DNA of 64,000 nt, taken from NCBI GenBank assembly GCA_001632425.1, contig KV425607.1, positions 63,969 to 127,968 of the forward strand. The letters are read 5' to 3'. This DNA is from Neolentinus lepideus HHB14362 ss-1. Lineage: Eukaryota; Basidiomycota; Agaricomycetes; Gloeophyllales; Gloeophyllaceae. Shown in pieces: positions 1 through 10,998 of this stretch. Positions within the stretch are counted from its first letter, which is position 1. The number at the start of each line of letters is the position of its first letter. The position numbers were made by a program, and so were the translations under genes. The notes under the pieces are model-generated. The model was not told the DNA's origin, did no database searches, and saw only the letters and a list, made by a program, of their open reading frames with translations.

Positions 1-122
1 AGGATCTGCCCAGCAAGGGCGCGCATGCGTAGCTCAACAAGTGTAAGGAGAATCAAGCCATCCGCAGGCTGCTCATGAAAGGGGTCAGGGAAGCTGACAT
101 CCTGCATGCTAATGTCTGCCAT
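1..122 (-). CDS. DUF4246 protein, 5' end only (cut by window edge)
   Basis: Only the first 40 or so codons are in the window; the gene runs off the left edge. The start (ATG at 122-120) gives MADISMQDVSFPDPFHEQ, nearly identical to the start of the complete DUF4246 gene at 1817-3644 (MSDIGMQDVSFPDPFHEQ). The two also share the following AGQIL block and about 360 bp of upstream DNA. Function is unknown; the family has a fold resembling 2-oxoglutarate/Fe(II) oxygenases (see the complete copies). Seen: the near-identity of coding and promoter sequence. Inferred: a recent tandem duplicate that is probably still intact to the left. Confidence 0.8.
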   Translation of the reverse strand, partial: MADISMQDVSFPDPFHEQPADGLILLTLVELRMRALAGQI

Positions 123-485
123 CGTGTTAGTCGTGAGGAGCTGGAATGAGAGCGCTGTACAGTGACGGTCTCTTTAATAAAAGGCACTCGAGAGTAGCGC
201 CCTTGATGGAGGCTGTACGAGCGGCAGATAGGACCACTCACTTCCAAATGAGGGAATTCCCGCCGCATGATTCGACATGACTGTCGCCGGGCCACAGTGA
301 GGTACCGCTGCATGTGCAAGGCCGCCGAATAACAGATGAGGAAAATCCCGTCGAGTCGTCCGCGCCTTTCACCAGCCAATTTGACACACAGCGACTATAT
401 TTTGAAATCGAGTGCTGAGCGCCGAGAAGCCGTACTTCCTTTCATCAATGTTTGGCCTCACGTTGTGAATATTGTGAATTCATTG
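1..485. repeat. Direct repeat, left copy (DUF4246 5' end plus promoter)
   Basis: Bases 1-485 align almost without gaps to 3521-4027. The identity covers the first coding exon start and the upstream region, then fades near 485 where unrelated sequence begins. The two copies lie in the same orientation about 3.5 kb apart, as expected from duplication of a whole DUF4246 unit. Confidence 0.85.
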
Positions 486-1816
486 CGGTTTACAGAATGT
501 GGTTTCATCCAGGCGCGGTCGGTCCGAAGCCAGGGCATGAGGGCAGAAAGGGCTAAGGAGGGTCTCGCAACCCACCTGGGGTTGTCCAGCCTTTTTCTGA
601 ATGCCAGACATGCACGAAGGTGCGAATACAGATGGTGGACTTGGGGGCAGGACGAGGAAAGGGTGTCAGTTTTGGCGAGGCGCGGCCAGTCGCGAAGAAG
701 GCGCCCGGCACCGAGGGAGGAGGTTTGACCTTGTGGTCTGGTCGACCCACCGCATCTGCATTCGGGGCGGGTAGCCGTAAAGGAAAACAAGCTGTAAGGA
801 AGGGTAAGTTAAACATCAGGAACGAGAGGAAGGCGGAACGGCGGAGGGAGAGGGGCGAACCTGAACCTGAACATGTATGAGAAAGGGTGAGAGGTTTACA
901 GGGAGCTCAAAGGAATGGAGGAAAGCCTCCCGAGGGCCCTCCTCTCCGTGCGAGATGGTGTCCATCGGGTTTTCTTCCGACTTCACATAATGCAAGGATA
1001 ATGAAATCATGTTGATGGAGTCCAGGACCACAGCTGAGTGTCGCATGGAGATATTGGATTCAAAGTTTAAGCTGCGGCCCTTGTCGTGGTTGCCCTGGCA
1101 GGTGACTGAAACTCGAGATCACAATCAACGCTAGCAGGAGATATCAAGAATAATGAAGCGGTGATCCATGCCAACCCAACAAGGAGGTCGAATGACGGTT
1201 CTGCTAGTATGTGGGTGTTCTACCGCGGTACTCCAGTGTGGCGAGTCTTCGTTCCAGTTCGGAGGATATCGCGTCGGACATCTGTCTCATCGTTGTTCGG
1301 ATTCCTCCATTTTCTAGGACTGCCGATTTGCTTCCGAGGACATACGCAATGGCGAATACGCCGCAGAGTGGTCCTGTAAAAATCAATCAATGAGTCCTTG
1401 ATCAGACGAATGTTGGCTATCCGTTCGCCATAAGACCTTGTTCAGTATTGCGGAACTTGAAACTGATTAGATGATCGTCGCAGTACCGAGTGGTCAACTA
1501 ATACTTCTCAAGTGACCATCTCCGACGAGGCATTCTGCATCGGCGGGCATGATTAAACACTGGCGGTTGTCGGGTGGTTTGCGATGGATTGGATATCATC
1601 TGCATCGCGCGCCGTGTTTATCCCTCTTGTCAGTGCAAGATCACTCACAATTTGCGGGGGAGCAGTGGCATGAGCGGCCCGGATCAGCTAGTACTTGAAC
1701 GTTTGAACATAGACCAAAAGCAGGGGAACACTTGAAATCCGAGTACTATTCATGTACATATGCGCAGTCTCCGGATAGTATAGCTAGTAGTAAGTACATC
1801 CATGAACGCAACACCC
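486..1816. other. Intergenic, no gene recognised
   Basis: Short overlapping open frames on both strands, none longer than 130 codons. None has a recognisable domain or a splice pattern that joins into a protein. The right part probably holds the 3' untranslated region and terminator of the DUF4246 gene that ends at 1817. Confidence 0.6.
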
Positions 1817-3644
1817 TCAATGCTCGCACATGTTAAATTCAAGCTCGTACACCTCCTCATTCTGCTCGATCACGAAGTTTGCTCTCTCCTCCATCAATTT
1901 CTCCCTCTCTTCCTTAGCCTGCTCCATCGTGATGACACCTCCCTTGCCAGCATCGTCAGCCTTCAGCCAGTCCGTGACCATGCCAAACAACTCGACCGGA
2001 AGCTTTTTCATCGCAGGCGCGCGCTCTGACTCTCGCATGTACCAGTCGTACTGCTGCGGAGGAACGACCGAAGTCGAGAGAATTTCCACGGTCGGGTTGA
2101 TGAGAAAGAAACAGAGGATCTTGCGATGTCCTGGCTTCGACGGGTCGACTAATTTGAATGGCGAAACCCGGTGCTGCCAAATGTTGGGGAAGGCAAGGCA
2201 TTTACCTTCTTTCGTCACGACATGTCCTAGTTCCTGATTCAATGGGCCTTGATTTCCATCGATACCGTATGCTCTAAGATATCCTCGATCGTCGCTCTGC
2301 TCGTACGGAATGTCCGCGTCATCGCACAGCGCCGTGCGGAAGCTCAGCTTCGACTCGGTGACGTTGGATGAATCGTAGTAGTATATCCCCGTCGCAACGA
2401 TCTTCTCGTTGTCCATGCCTTCGACATGCCAAGAGCCTCCCGCGTACTCAGGCTTCTCCGGCGTCAGCACGATGTTAGCCATCTTGACGATGACCTGGAT
2501 CTTCCGCCCTTTGAGGGTGAAGTTCACTCGGTTCTCGGTGGCGGGCGGGGTGAACGGACCGGGCTCGGGAATGAATGGATCTTTTCTTTCCTCCCATGCT
2601 TCGTATGCTGCCCAATATGGGGAATCGTCCGTTTTGTTATCTGGGTGCTGCTTCCGCCACTCCGCAAAGTCTGGCTCTGGCGTGGAGCAGCCTTTCTCGT
2701 ACCATGAGTATGGATCCAGTTCAATGATTGGTCTCTGCCGACTAAGGACATCCGAGAGGACACGCTCCCATAGAGGCACGAATCGTGCAAGAATTGACGT
2801 TATGGTTGAATAGAGTGGCTTGTGGTCGTCGGGGTGGAGATTATTTATGTACGATAGATGCTTCACTTCACCGGTCTCTGAAACCGAAAAGTCGGTGGGG
2901 AGCCACTGGTGCTGAACGGATACCGAATGCGGCATCCATTTGTTGGGGCTGTACAGGAAGCCGAAATCTTCTCTCGCGTTGATATACTCCTCGACTGTGG
3001 GCACGTATAATGAACCGGTCTTGGTGTTCTTTACGAGCGACTTGCCGATACGAAGACAGTGGAGAGATGGATGAATGAGGTCAAGCACTTGATTGTTGCT
3101 ACCCGGGTGCCAATCCTTCTCTGCTTCTGGAATTGATTCGAGGATAGATGCACCTTGCAAAAGAGCCTCCCTGAGTTCCGACGTAATGAGACTGTACGAC
3201 TGATAGACATTTTGGATATGCATCATCTAACGAAAGGTGTGTCCTTATACTCAAGACGTGTACATCCTGTGCGCGCACCTCTATACCAGTCTGCGTGTTG
3301 CGTTGGTCCGCTAGCCATTTCAGCCAGTCGAAGATATAGTTCAGTTGTTCCTCGGTAATGTTCTTGTGGGGCCATGTTTTGTCTTCGTCATCGTCGTCCC
3401 TCTCCTGCTGAAGTTCAGGCCAGAACTTCTTGACAAGCTCAGCATCCTGTTCGACGAACTCTCTTCGCCATTTATCTGTAATCTCGCCGTCCCGCACTTT
3501 GTTCCACCAGTTCGGCTTCTCGAGGATCTGCCCAGCAAGGGCGCGCATGCGTAGCTCAACAAGTGTAAGGAGAATCAAGCCATCCGCAGGCTGCTCATGA
3601 AAGGGGTCAGGGAAGCTAACGTCTTGCATGCCAATGTCTGACAT
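1817..3644 (-). CDS. DUF4246 protein, complete (591 aa), putative 2OG/Fe(II)-oxygenase fold
   Basis: Two exons, 3644-3279 and 3226-1817, around a 52-bp GT-AG intron in phase 0, give 591 residues. The sequence matches fungal DUF4246 proteins throughout, including the NNLHPDDHK, IQVIVKMANIVLTPE and FPNIWQHRVSPF blocks. A WHVEG motif (His389, Glu391), a downstream QHRVSPF histidine and a GHRKIL arginine are spaced like the HxD/E...H...R metal and 2-oxoglutarate ligands of Fe(II) dioxygenases. I infer that fold; no substrate is known to me. The start was chosen because MSDIGMQDVSF is conserved in the duplicate at 122 and the frame upstream is repeat-shared promoter. The + strand copy at 8917-10749 is the closest complete relative and keeps the same intron position. 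Confidence 0.9.
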
Positions 3645-4027
3645 CGTGTTAGTCGTGGGGGCCTGGAATGAGAGAGCTGCATAGCGACGGTCCTTTTTAA
3701 TAAAAGGCACTCGAGAGTAATGCCCCTGATGGAGGCTGTACGAGCGGCAGACAGGGGCGGGACCGCACACTCCCAAATGAGGGAATTCCCGCCGCATGAT
3801 TCGACATGACTGTCGCCGGGCCACAATGAGGTACCGCTGCATGTGCAAAGCCGCCGATTAACAAGTGAGGAAAATCCCGTCGACTCGTCGCTTTCACCAG
3901 CTGCCAATTTTTTGACTCACAGCGGCTATATTTTGAAATTGAGTGCTGAGCACCGAGAAGCCTTGTTCAAGTTGTTGTCAGCAACGTTGGGCCCGAACTT
4001 CGCGTTGCGAATATTGTGAATTCAATG
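3521..4027. repeat. Direct repeat, right copy (DUF4246 5' end plus promoter)
   Basis: Second copy of the 1-485 repeat. It covers the first 40 codons of the complete DUF4246 gene and about 380 bp upstream of its start. The upstream part keeps the same sequence with a few substitutions and small indels, so both genes probably carry the same promoter. Confidence 0.85.
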
Positions 4028-4252
4028 AGTATTTCAAGTGGTTGGCTGTGACTGGGTCGTGCAAGAGGTATCAGTTCTGAAGTTGTGGCAACAAATCAGA
4101 ACAGAATATATCCGTGCGTACGAGAGATGCCGAAGCAGAATACGCGTGCCATCGTGTAACATCACCGGTTCACCTACTGTAAACGTTTGCTTTTTAAGTA
4201 CCGTTCTGGGCCACATCTATTGCTCAACGAAGGAAACTGGAAGTCTGTAGCT
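3645..4252. promoter_or_regulatory. Divergent promoter region, DUF4246 / BTB gene
   Basis: 608 bp between the starts of the - strand DUF4246 gene and the + strand BTB gene. The left 380 bp is shared with the repeat at 123-485, so it travelled with DUF4246. The right part is unique. No specific operator was recognised. Confidence 0.5.
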
Positions 4253-6059
4253 ATGAGTACCAACCCACCGCACATCCTAATTGCACGAAACTCTCGATCT
4301 ACACACGCCCCCTCTGCTTCACTTTCGTCGCCGACGGAGACCCACGCAGCAGCTGCAGGCATCTTTCGTGCGTCCGGATCCCCACCATGGCATCTTGAGG
4401 AATGCGACCCCCGACTTGCTATGGATGATATGGTGTCGGATCTGAGCATAGACGACGACGAGACTATAGATATCGACGAGACGTTCACGTTGAACGCGAG
4501 GTTTCCTGGCACTGTGAAGATTATCGTGGAGAGCACGACGTTCTGGTGCGTCTTAATGAGTCAGACGTAGTGCAAGATATGTTCGTCTGATCTCAATGAT
4601 CATGTGTCGCAAGGGCCCACAAGGAGGTCTTGGTATTCGCTTCGCCCTTTTTTGAAGCAGCTCTGTCGGGAAACTGGGCGGAAACCGAGGCTCAGCGGCC
4701 TCACTCCATATCCTCTACTATCACTGTCTCGCATGCAAAGGACGAAATCAAGTTCGCGCCTACGAATCCTAGCCTTGACGCAGATGACATAGACCTCGAG
4801 GACGGCGAGGACAAAGGCAAAATGAGGGAGAACGCTCTCAATAAGCTACAGGCAGGCAGCGGCAGCGGAAACGGCCATGCCAGAAAGCACAGTGCCGCCA
4901 GTATGGGCGACATCAGCACATCGTATGAAATTTGTAAAGACGAGAGAGAGAACTTTAAAGGGAAAGGAAAGGCTAAATCGCTCATGGATGCTCATGCTAC
5001 GGAGAGAGGGAGACGAAGAACCCATGCCGGTAAACAGCACGAAGCAGAGGCAGTTATCGTCCTGAAGGAGGAGAAGGTACGCCCTCCCCGCAATACGGAA
5101 GATGCATGTTCTTGAGTATAATCTCAGGCTGGCACAATCCACGACTTCCTCAAATTTGTCTACCCGCAGTAGGTCCTTTACATCTCACAAACCGCGCATA
5201 TACTCACACTATTTCAGCCTAACCTGCACAATTCACTGGGGCAATGCTGAGGGCTTAATCCACCTCTCCCACAAACTTTGCCACCCACCGCTTACCCGCG
5301 CTACCCTTAACTTTCTCCTCAGTCACGCCGCAGGACGTCCGATTAAAGCCCTACGCATTGCGGAGGTGCTTGGCGAGGAAGAGCTTTTCCGGGAGGCGAG
5401 CCGATTCGTGCTGGACAACCCGAGCGGCTGGGAGGAGGAGGAGCTGGGGACACTGAGCAAGGAGACGCTGCTGAAGCTTGAGAAGCGGCGGACGTGGTTC
5501 CTGGAGCGCGTGCTGAAGCTGGGGCTTGTGCAGATTGCGAAGGAGTATGAATGTGTGGGTGTCCTAGACCTCTTGTGTTACGTTTACATTCATGCTGACA
5601 CCAGACTATCTCGATTGGCGTGAACTCAGTGCGCGACTTGTCCAGACCCTCCTATATGTGCGCGAATGCTTGAAGAGAAGTGGAGAATGGCGTACCAAGC
5701 GTGCTTCCGGTTTGGTGAGCCCATATTCCTACTGGTTCGGAACGTCGTACTCATGCACGATCGTAGGACCCTGTCAGCCTTCCATGGTGTTCCGATATCT
5801 CCGTACGCTCGAAGGCATCAGCCCTCCCCTCTCGCTAAGTCATCTCAGCTGCCAAACCCACGCAAAGGCTTTCGTAGCAACCCGTGGGTATCTATGCGAA
5901 GCTCATATTTCACTATCCGATTCTAATTTTATAGTCAGTGTTCGATCGAATGTTTTCTCTGGGCCAGCGCGGATCGGGCACGGAGCCTACACCTTTCCAC
6001 CTCCCTGTCGGCATGCCGAGCGTTGGTCCCCGTCGGCATTTTCTGTATTGCACGCTTAA
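4253..6059 (+). CDS. BTB/POZ domain protein (about 528 aa as modelled)
   Basis: Five exons (4253-4545, 4614-5076, 5128-5168, 5218-5552, 5605-6059) join in phase through introns of 49-68 bp. The N-terminal half carries a BTB fold: a VKIIVES strand, then FWAHKEVLVFASPFFEAA and the SGNW turn. It is interrupted by an acidic and basic low-complexity insert (about residues 125-245) and resumes at TIHDFLKFVYP. BTB proteins of this fungal type usually act as protein-protein adaptors, often for Cul3 ubiquitin ligases; no partner is visible here. The last exon is the weak point. After LVQTLLYVREC the frame used becomes unlike protein, while the +2 frame from 5666 reads MLEEKWRMAYQACFRFGE and looks more natural, so the 3' end may contain a frameshift or an intron I did not find. 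Confidence 0.75.
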
Positions 6060-6931
6060 AGATGAACGAGGCACCGGCAGGAAGAAGTGACAAACTGAAC
6101 GTCATTATGGTTTGTGATCCGATACCTATATTCAGACGAACAAGGATAGGTTGTGGTACCTATGAGTATATCGCTCGCTCGCCTCTACCGTCTTTAGACA
6201 TATACCGAACATGCTCTATGGCATATTCCAGTTTATCATGTTCACTCACATGGCGAAGGCCGGTCATAATCACGGAGCGTGCTAGACTTGCTTCGCTATC
6301 AAGGCATTATCTCGGTATAGTATATGCTTTCTTGCAGAATGCCGCTCCTTTCAAATAGACCGTGATCCAAACACAGAACTAACTTGAACTTTGTGCTTGC
6401 AGCATCTATTTCCTCCTTCAGTCACGTGTTCGGCTTCCCCTGCCCTATTACTATAATGCCCCCAATCGCATTCCCGAAGTGCTTGTTCCTTTGCAGTTTT
6501 ACCTAGGATCGATCATTTGCGACGTACTGACCAGTCTCTCCATAGTTACTGCGAACGTTATCGGAACGAGATGAGAACGTGTCGGACAGCATCGCCCTCT
6601 CAATCTTGGAAACGCAGCCTGGACTGGCAGAGTGTGGTCGCAAACGGCCGACCACCAGGGCGATCACAAGCCACGACGTCTCCGAGAAAGTTATTGCAAG
6701 TGCCAGATCCGTTCATGATAGAGATCTGCCTGCTACGGATCTCGGTCCTGTACGTGCTTTCCGTCAGGAGTGCATACACTGGGACCAGTTGTCTCATGTT
6801 TCTGCACAACGTAATCCCGTGTGATGTCCGACTGACCTCGTTTGAACGCCAGGTGCGTGGTTGGAGCTCTTATAAGGACAGCAGATGTCGTTATACCCCC
6901 ACCGGTCATCTCATGAAGATGCAAACGGTAG
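6060..6931. other. Intergenic plus unresolved 5' end of the F-box gene
   Basis: No confident gene. An open frame at 6579-6824 (81 codons, starting MSDSIALSILETQPG) could be a first exon of the F-box gene that follows, but I could not find a convincing in-phase donor/acceptor pair. The rest shows nothing recognisable. Confidence 0.4.
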
Positions 6932-6964
6932 GGACTTCACTGCGTAATCAGTCATCGCCACTCA

Positions 6965-8467
6965 TTGGGATTGCGCAACCAGGTTACGGGATGGACGACA
7001 TCATGGCCGACGTCTGGCCTCTCGAAAATCTCGACCCTCCCCAACGAGTTGCTGGTCGAAATTTTTCGCTTCTCAGCATTTTCGCAGCCCATCACCAACA
7101 TCCGTCAGCTCCGTGGCAAGAAAAGCTGGCTGTCTCTCACTCACGTCTGCTCGCATTGGCGTGACATCTCACTTGAAGACCATTGTCTGTGGAGCAACGT
7201 TGTTCTTGATATCGGTTCCTTGGCATGGGGGAAAGAGTTCCTCGCCAGGGCTCGCGGGGGCATGGTCGATGTTACTATCCGAGGGACCAATGCCCCGCAT
7301 TCTCCCAGGGTGCTCGTACCGACGCTTGACCTTCTCGAAACAGCGAAAATTATATCTTCGCATCTGACACAGATACGAAGTTTGAATGTCTGTCTGTCGC
7401 GGGGATACGACATCAATTACCTCTTGGAGAGCTTCATATCGGATACCAGTCCTCTCGCATTGATGAATCTCCTAGTGGAAGTGTCACACGACGCGCCTCC
7501 AGATCACCTCGTAACTCTTCCCGCAGCAATTCGCAATGCCACACCTTTGCGGAACTTACAAATCAATTGTTTGTTCTTCGATTGGACGTCGATGGTGTTC
7601 ACAGGTCTTGTTCACCTATCGCTTCAACGTCAAGATCGTCTATGCGCTCCGTCGATGGAGACTTTCTTGCAGGTCCTCAGGAGCTGTCCGTGCCTGGAGA
7701 CGCTATCTCTCCTTGATGCGGGGCCACTCTATGAAACCGAACACACCGTCCACGAGCCAGTGCGACTTCCTCGCCTCCGTCAGCTAACGATGAAAAATTG
7801 GTCGGCAGACTTGAAATATGTTCTCGAGTATCTGGTTTTCCCTCCATCAACGAAGGTCGCTCTGACATACACTGGATCGGGAGAAAAATACAGCGACATG
7901 CTGGACATCTTCCCTTCGTCTTGCGCGTCTTTGATAGACAAGGCGTCCCGTGCACGCCGAACAGACATCAGGCTACTGGGCACGGATCACGTCACTGGCC
8001 GTCTCGAAATTCATTGCGATGATGACATCTCGACCATTAATTCACACCCTGGGTTGTCGATTGCTATCTGCTCTATGTATGCCGCATGTCTCGTTGAGCC
8101 GCTGGTATCTTTCTTTTCCAGACATACCGAGCATCTAGCGGTGCACCAGCCTTCGTCATCATCTCCCCGTTGGCTGAATCACTTGCAGAAATATTCCGCA
8201 CTAACAACTCTGGCAACTGACGTCGATCCGGAGAGGCTCGTGTCAGTGCTGGAGCAGACGGACGAGGAGACGAAGCTGATATGCCCAAAATTGACTATGG
8301 TGACATTTACTGGGAAATATTTCGCGCTCTCACAAGTGGGGGCGCAACGGATCCTTGGCTGTGTGGAAGGTCGTGGTGGTTGTTCAGGGACGTTTACTTA
8401 TCTGTCCACTCACAAAGAAGTACTATTCCATTGTGCGTATCCTTTGTCAAGACTGAAACATCTCTAG
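6965..8467 (+). CDS. F-box protein (5' end unresolved)
   Basis: One long frame, open from 6932, ends at a TAG at 8465-8467. Near its start it encodes an F-box of the agaricomycete type: ISTLPNELLVEIFRFSAF, then WLSLTHVCSHWRDIS and LWSNVVLDI. The remainder (about 430 aa) has a leucine-patterned repeat-like region typical of these proteins (LRNLQINCLFF, LVHLSLQRQD, CLETLSLLDAG). F-box proteins recruit substrates to SCF ubiquitin ligases; the substrate is unknown. There is no good ATG before the F-box in this frame, so a short first exon must lie upstream, possibly around 6579-6800. The coordinate given is the usable frame, not a start codon. Confidence 0.8.
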   Translation: MGLRNQVTGWTTSWPTSGLSKISTLPNELLVEIFRFSAFSQPITNIRQLRGKKSWLSLTHVCSHWRDISLEDHCLWSNVVLDIGSLAWGKEFLARARGGMVDVTIRGTNAPHSPRVLVPTLDLLETAKIISSHLTQIRSLNVCLSRGYDINYLLESFISDTSPLALMNLLVEVSHDAPPDHLVTLPAAIRNATPLRNLQINCLFFDWTSMVFTGLVHLSLQRQDRLCAPSMETFLQVLRSCPCLETLSLLDAGPLYETEHTVHEPVRLPRLRQLTMKNWSADLKYVLEYLVFPPSTKVALTYTGSGEKYSDMLDIFPSSCASLIDKASRARRTDIRLLGTDHVTGRLEIHCDDDISTINSHPGLSIAICSMYAACLVEPLVSFFSRHTEHLAVHQPSSSSPRWLNHLQKYSALTTLATDVDPERLVSVLEQTDEETKLICPKLTMVTFTGKYFALSQVGAQRILGCVEGRGGCSGTFTYLSTHKEVLFHCAYPLSRLKHL

Positions 8468-8916
8468 TGGCAGGTAGATCACGGAACAGCACGTAGGTTG
8501 TCGGTGATGGTCTGTATCATGCATATCAACTTACTATTGATGTTCGTTCGCATCTGCGTGCCAGTGCTGGAACGACTGTAAGGTCAAAGGGTGTACGCCT
8601 GCTACACGGTTCCGAGAGTTTGAGCTCGAGATCAAGAACTAGATGTCGTATCAATAGTTTGGCCAGCAACTCGGCGTGACTCAACCTCTTCAATATTAAT
8701 GCCCTCAAGTGCCCTTGGCGAACGAGTCACCGCGTGATCCAGGACGGCGGGATCTTCCTAATTTGGCAGTCGTCGGACACGCTGCGGCGGTTAACTCGCA
8801 GCGGGCGCGGCCCTTCTTTCTTCGTGTCTGATCAATGTTCAGTGTATATTAGGCGCATCTCTTGGTGGTTAAGTACGATTCCGCAACCTTCCCGGCCTCC
8901 GTGCAAGAGCTTCAAG
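8468..8916. other. Intergenic / promoter of DUF4246 copy on + strand
   Basis: 449 bp between the F-box stop and the DUF4246 start. No coding signal. Unlike the other two DUF4246 copies, this upstream region does not match the 1-485 repeat. Confidence 0.5.
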
Positions 8917-10749
8917 ATGTCAGAGGAAGAGTTGCCGTACTTTCCAAACTCGTTCGACGTACCGGCCCAGGATGCGATCACCCTCGTCGAGTATCGTATG
9001 CGAGTGCTCATCGGGGAGATTATCGAGAAACCCAACTGGTGGATCAAAGTTTGTGACAACGATATTGTGGGTAAATGGAGGGCAGAGTTCATCGAGCACG
9101 ACGCCGAACGCGTGCGGCGGTTCTGGCCGGAGGACGTCAACAAACAGAAGGAAGACATAAACGAACGAATGAGTAGCCGTCTTCGAAGAGTGCCTACGCG
9201 TGAGGGGAGACCGTGGCCTAGGAAGGTCATCACTGATGTACAGCTGGACTATATCTTCGACTGGCTCCGTTGGTTAGCTGACGAGCGAGAAGCAAAATCT
9301 GGCGTAGAGGTACGCCGATGCGCAATTGCTGATTATACGCTGTACTGAGCTGGTTACTAGGCAACTCATATACTGAATGTTTACCAATCGTGTAAGCTTA
9401 TCCCAGCGGAGCTTCGAGAGGCTCTCATTCGAGGTGCCGCTGCCCTCGAGACTGTCCCGGAGGCGGAGAAGGACTGGCATCCCAGAAGTAATAGGCAAGT
9501 ACTGGACCTCGTCCACCCGTCTCTGTACTGCTTTCGCATTGGCAAGTCACTCGCGAAGAACCCTGAAACCGGCTCACTCCATGCCCCTCTCATTGAGCAA
9601 TACATCCAACAGAGGGAGGACCTTAAACGCTTCAGCTATGGATGGAAGCCGAACTCTCTGTCGATTCAGCACCAATGGCTGCCCACCGACTTTTCAGTCT
9701 CAGAGACCGGCAGTGTGGCGTCCCTGTCGTATATCAACAACCTGCATCCCGACGACCACAAATCGCTATATCAGACGATTTCCGCTGTCATTGAGAGATT
9801 CGTGCCCCTCTGGGAGCGTGTCCTGGGTGACCTGCACATGCGACAGGAGCCCCTGATTGTAGTCGATCCATATTTGTGGTACGATGAGGGCCCACGCAGG
9901 GCCACCCCAGAGCCGCAGGAAGAGGACTTCGTCGACATATACCCAGAACACGAGTACACTGGTCGGAGAGCGTATTGGGCAGCCTGCAGCATATGGGAAG
10001 AGAATAACGAGCCGTTTGTACCCGAGCCGCAGGCGTTTACGCCGCCAGAAAGGAACGTTTATACTCTGAGAGACCGGAACATCCAGGTCATCGTCAAAAT
10101 GGCCAATATCGTCTTGACACCGGAGAATCCAGAATACCCTGGCGGGTCGTGGCACGTCGAGGGCATGCTCAACGAGAGTATCGTTGCTACAGGCATTTAT
10201 TACTACGACTCGGCAAACATCACCGAGTCGAAGCTCAGCTTCCGCCAGGCTCTAGATTCGGACAGCTCACTATCGTATCAGCAAGGGGACACCAAGGGCT
10301 ACCTGCAAGTTTATGGGATCGACGGAAACGGAGGACCGCTGAACCAGGAGCTGGGGAGCGTCGTGACGAAGGAAGGAAAATGCTTAGTGTTTCCGAATAT
10401 CTGGCAGCACCGCGTCTCGCCGTTCAGGCTCGTCGATCCGGCGAAGCCAGGCCATCGTAAGATCCTATGCTTCTTCCTCGTCGATCCGACGGTGACGATC
10501 CTCTCGACCTCCTCCGTCCCGCCCCAGCAGTACGAGTGGTATATGCGGGAGGCCGAGCGCATACCTGGGATGGGGACGCTTCCTCGAGAGCTCCAGGACA
10601 TGGTCACGGACGAACTGCGCAAGGACGGGGCTATCACGCTGGAGCAGGCGAAGGAGGAGCGGGAGAAGTTGATGGAAGAGAGGGCGAACTTCGTGGTCAT
10701 ACAAAACAAGGAGGTGTACGAGCTCGGGTTCAACATGTGTGAGCATTGA
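8917..10749 (+). CDS. DUF4246 protein, complete (593 aa)
   Basis: Exons 8917-9309 and 9361-10749 flank a 51-bp GT-AG intron in phase 0, at the same protein position as in the copy at 1817-3644. The product (593 aa, start MSEEELPYFPNSFD) is clearly related over its whole length but more diverged than the repeat-linked pair. Putative metal ligands His396 and Glu398 (WHVEG) and His481 (QHRVSPF), and Arg497 (GHRKI), are all present, so the protein is probably active if the family is an oxygenase. It lies on the opposite strand to the other two copies, which points to an older or inverted duplication. Function is unknown. Confidence 0.92.
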
Positions 10750-10998
10750 AGAGGGCCAAGTCCACGCGAGTCGTATCCGGGGATGTCGTCATTTTTTGGC
10801 ATCGTTTGTATCACCAGGGACTGTAGTCTGTAGAAATGTGGTGAATACACGTCTCGGAGATGCCGATTTTGAATATGACCCTTTGCCTATGCATCGCACT
10901 CGTTAGATCGCATAGCTGCTTGCCGCGACTTCACCGTAGGCAGTACAGATCACTTTCTCGAGGTTGGATACACACCACATGATAGTCGGCCAACACTC

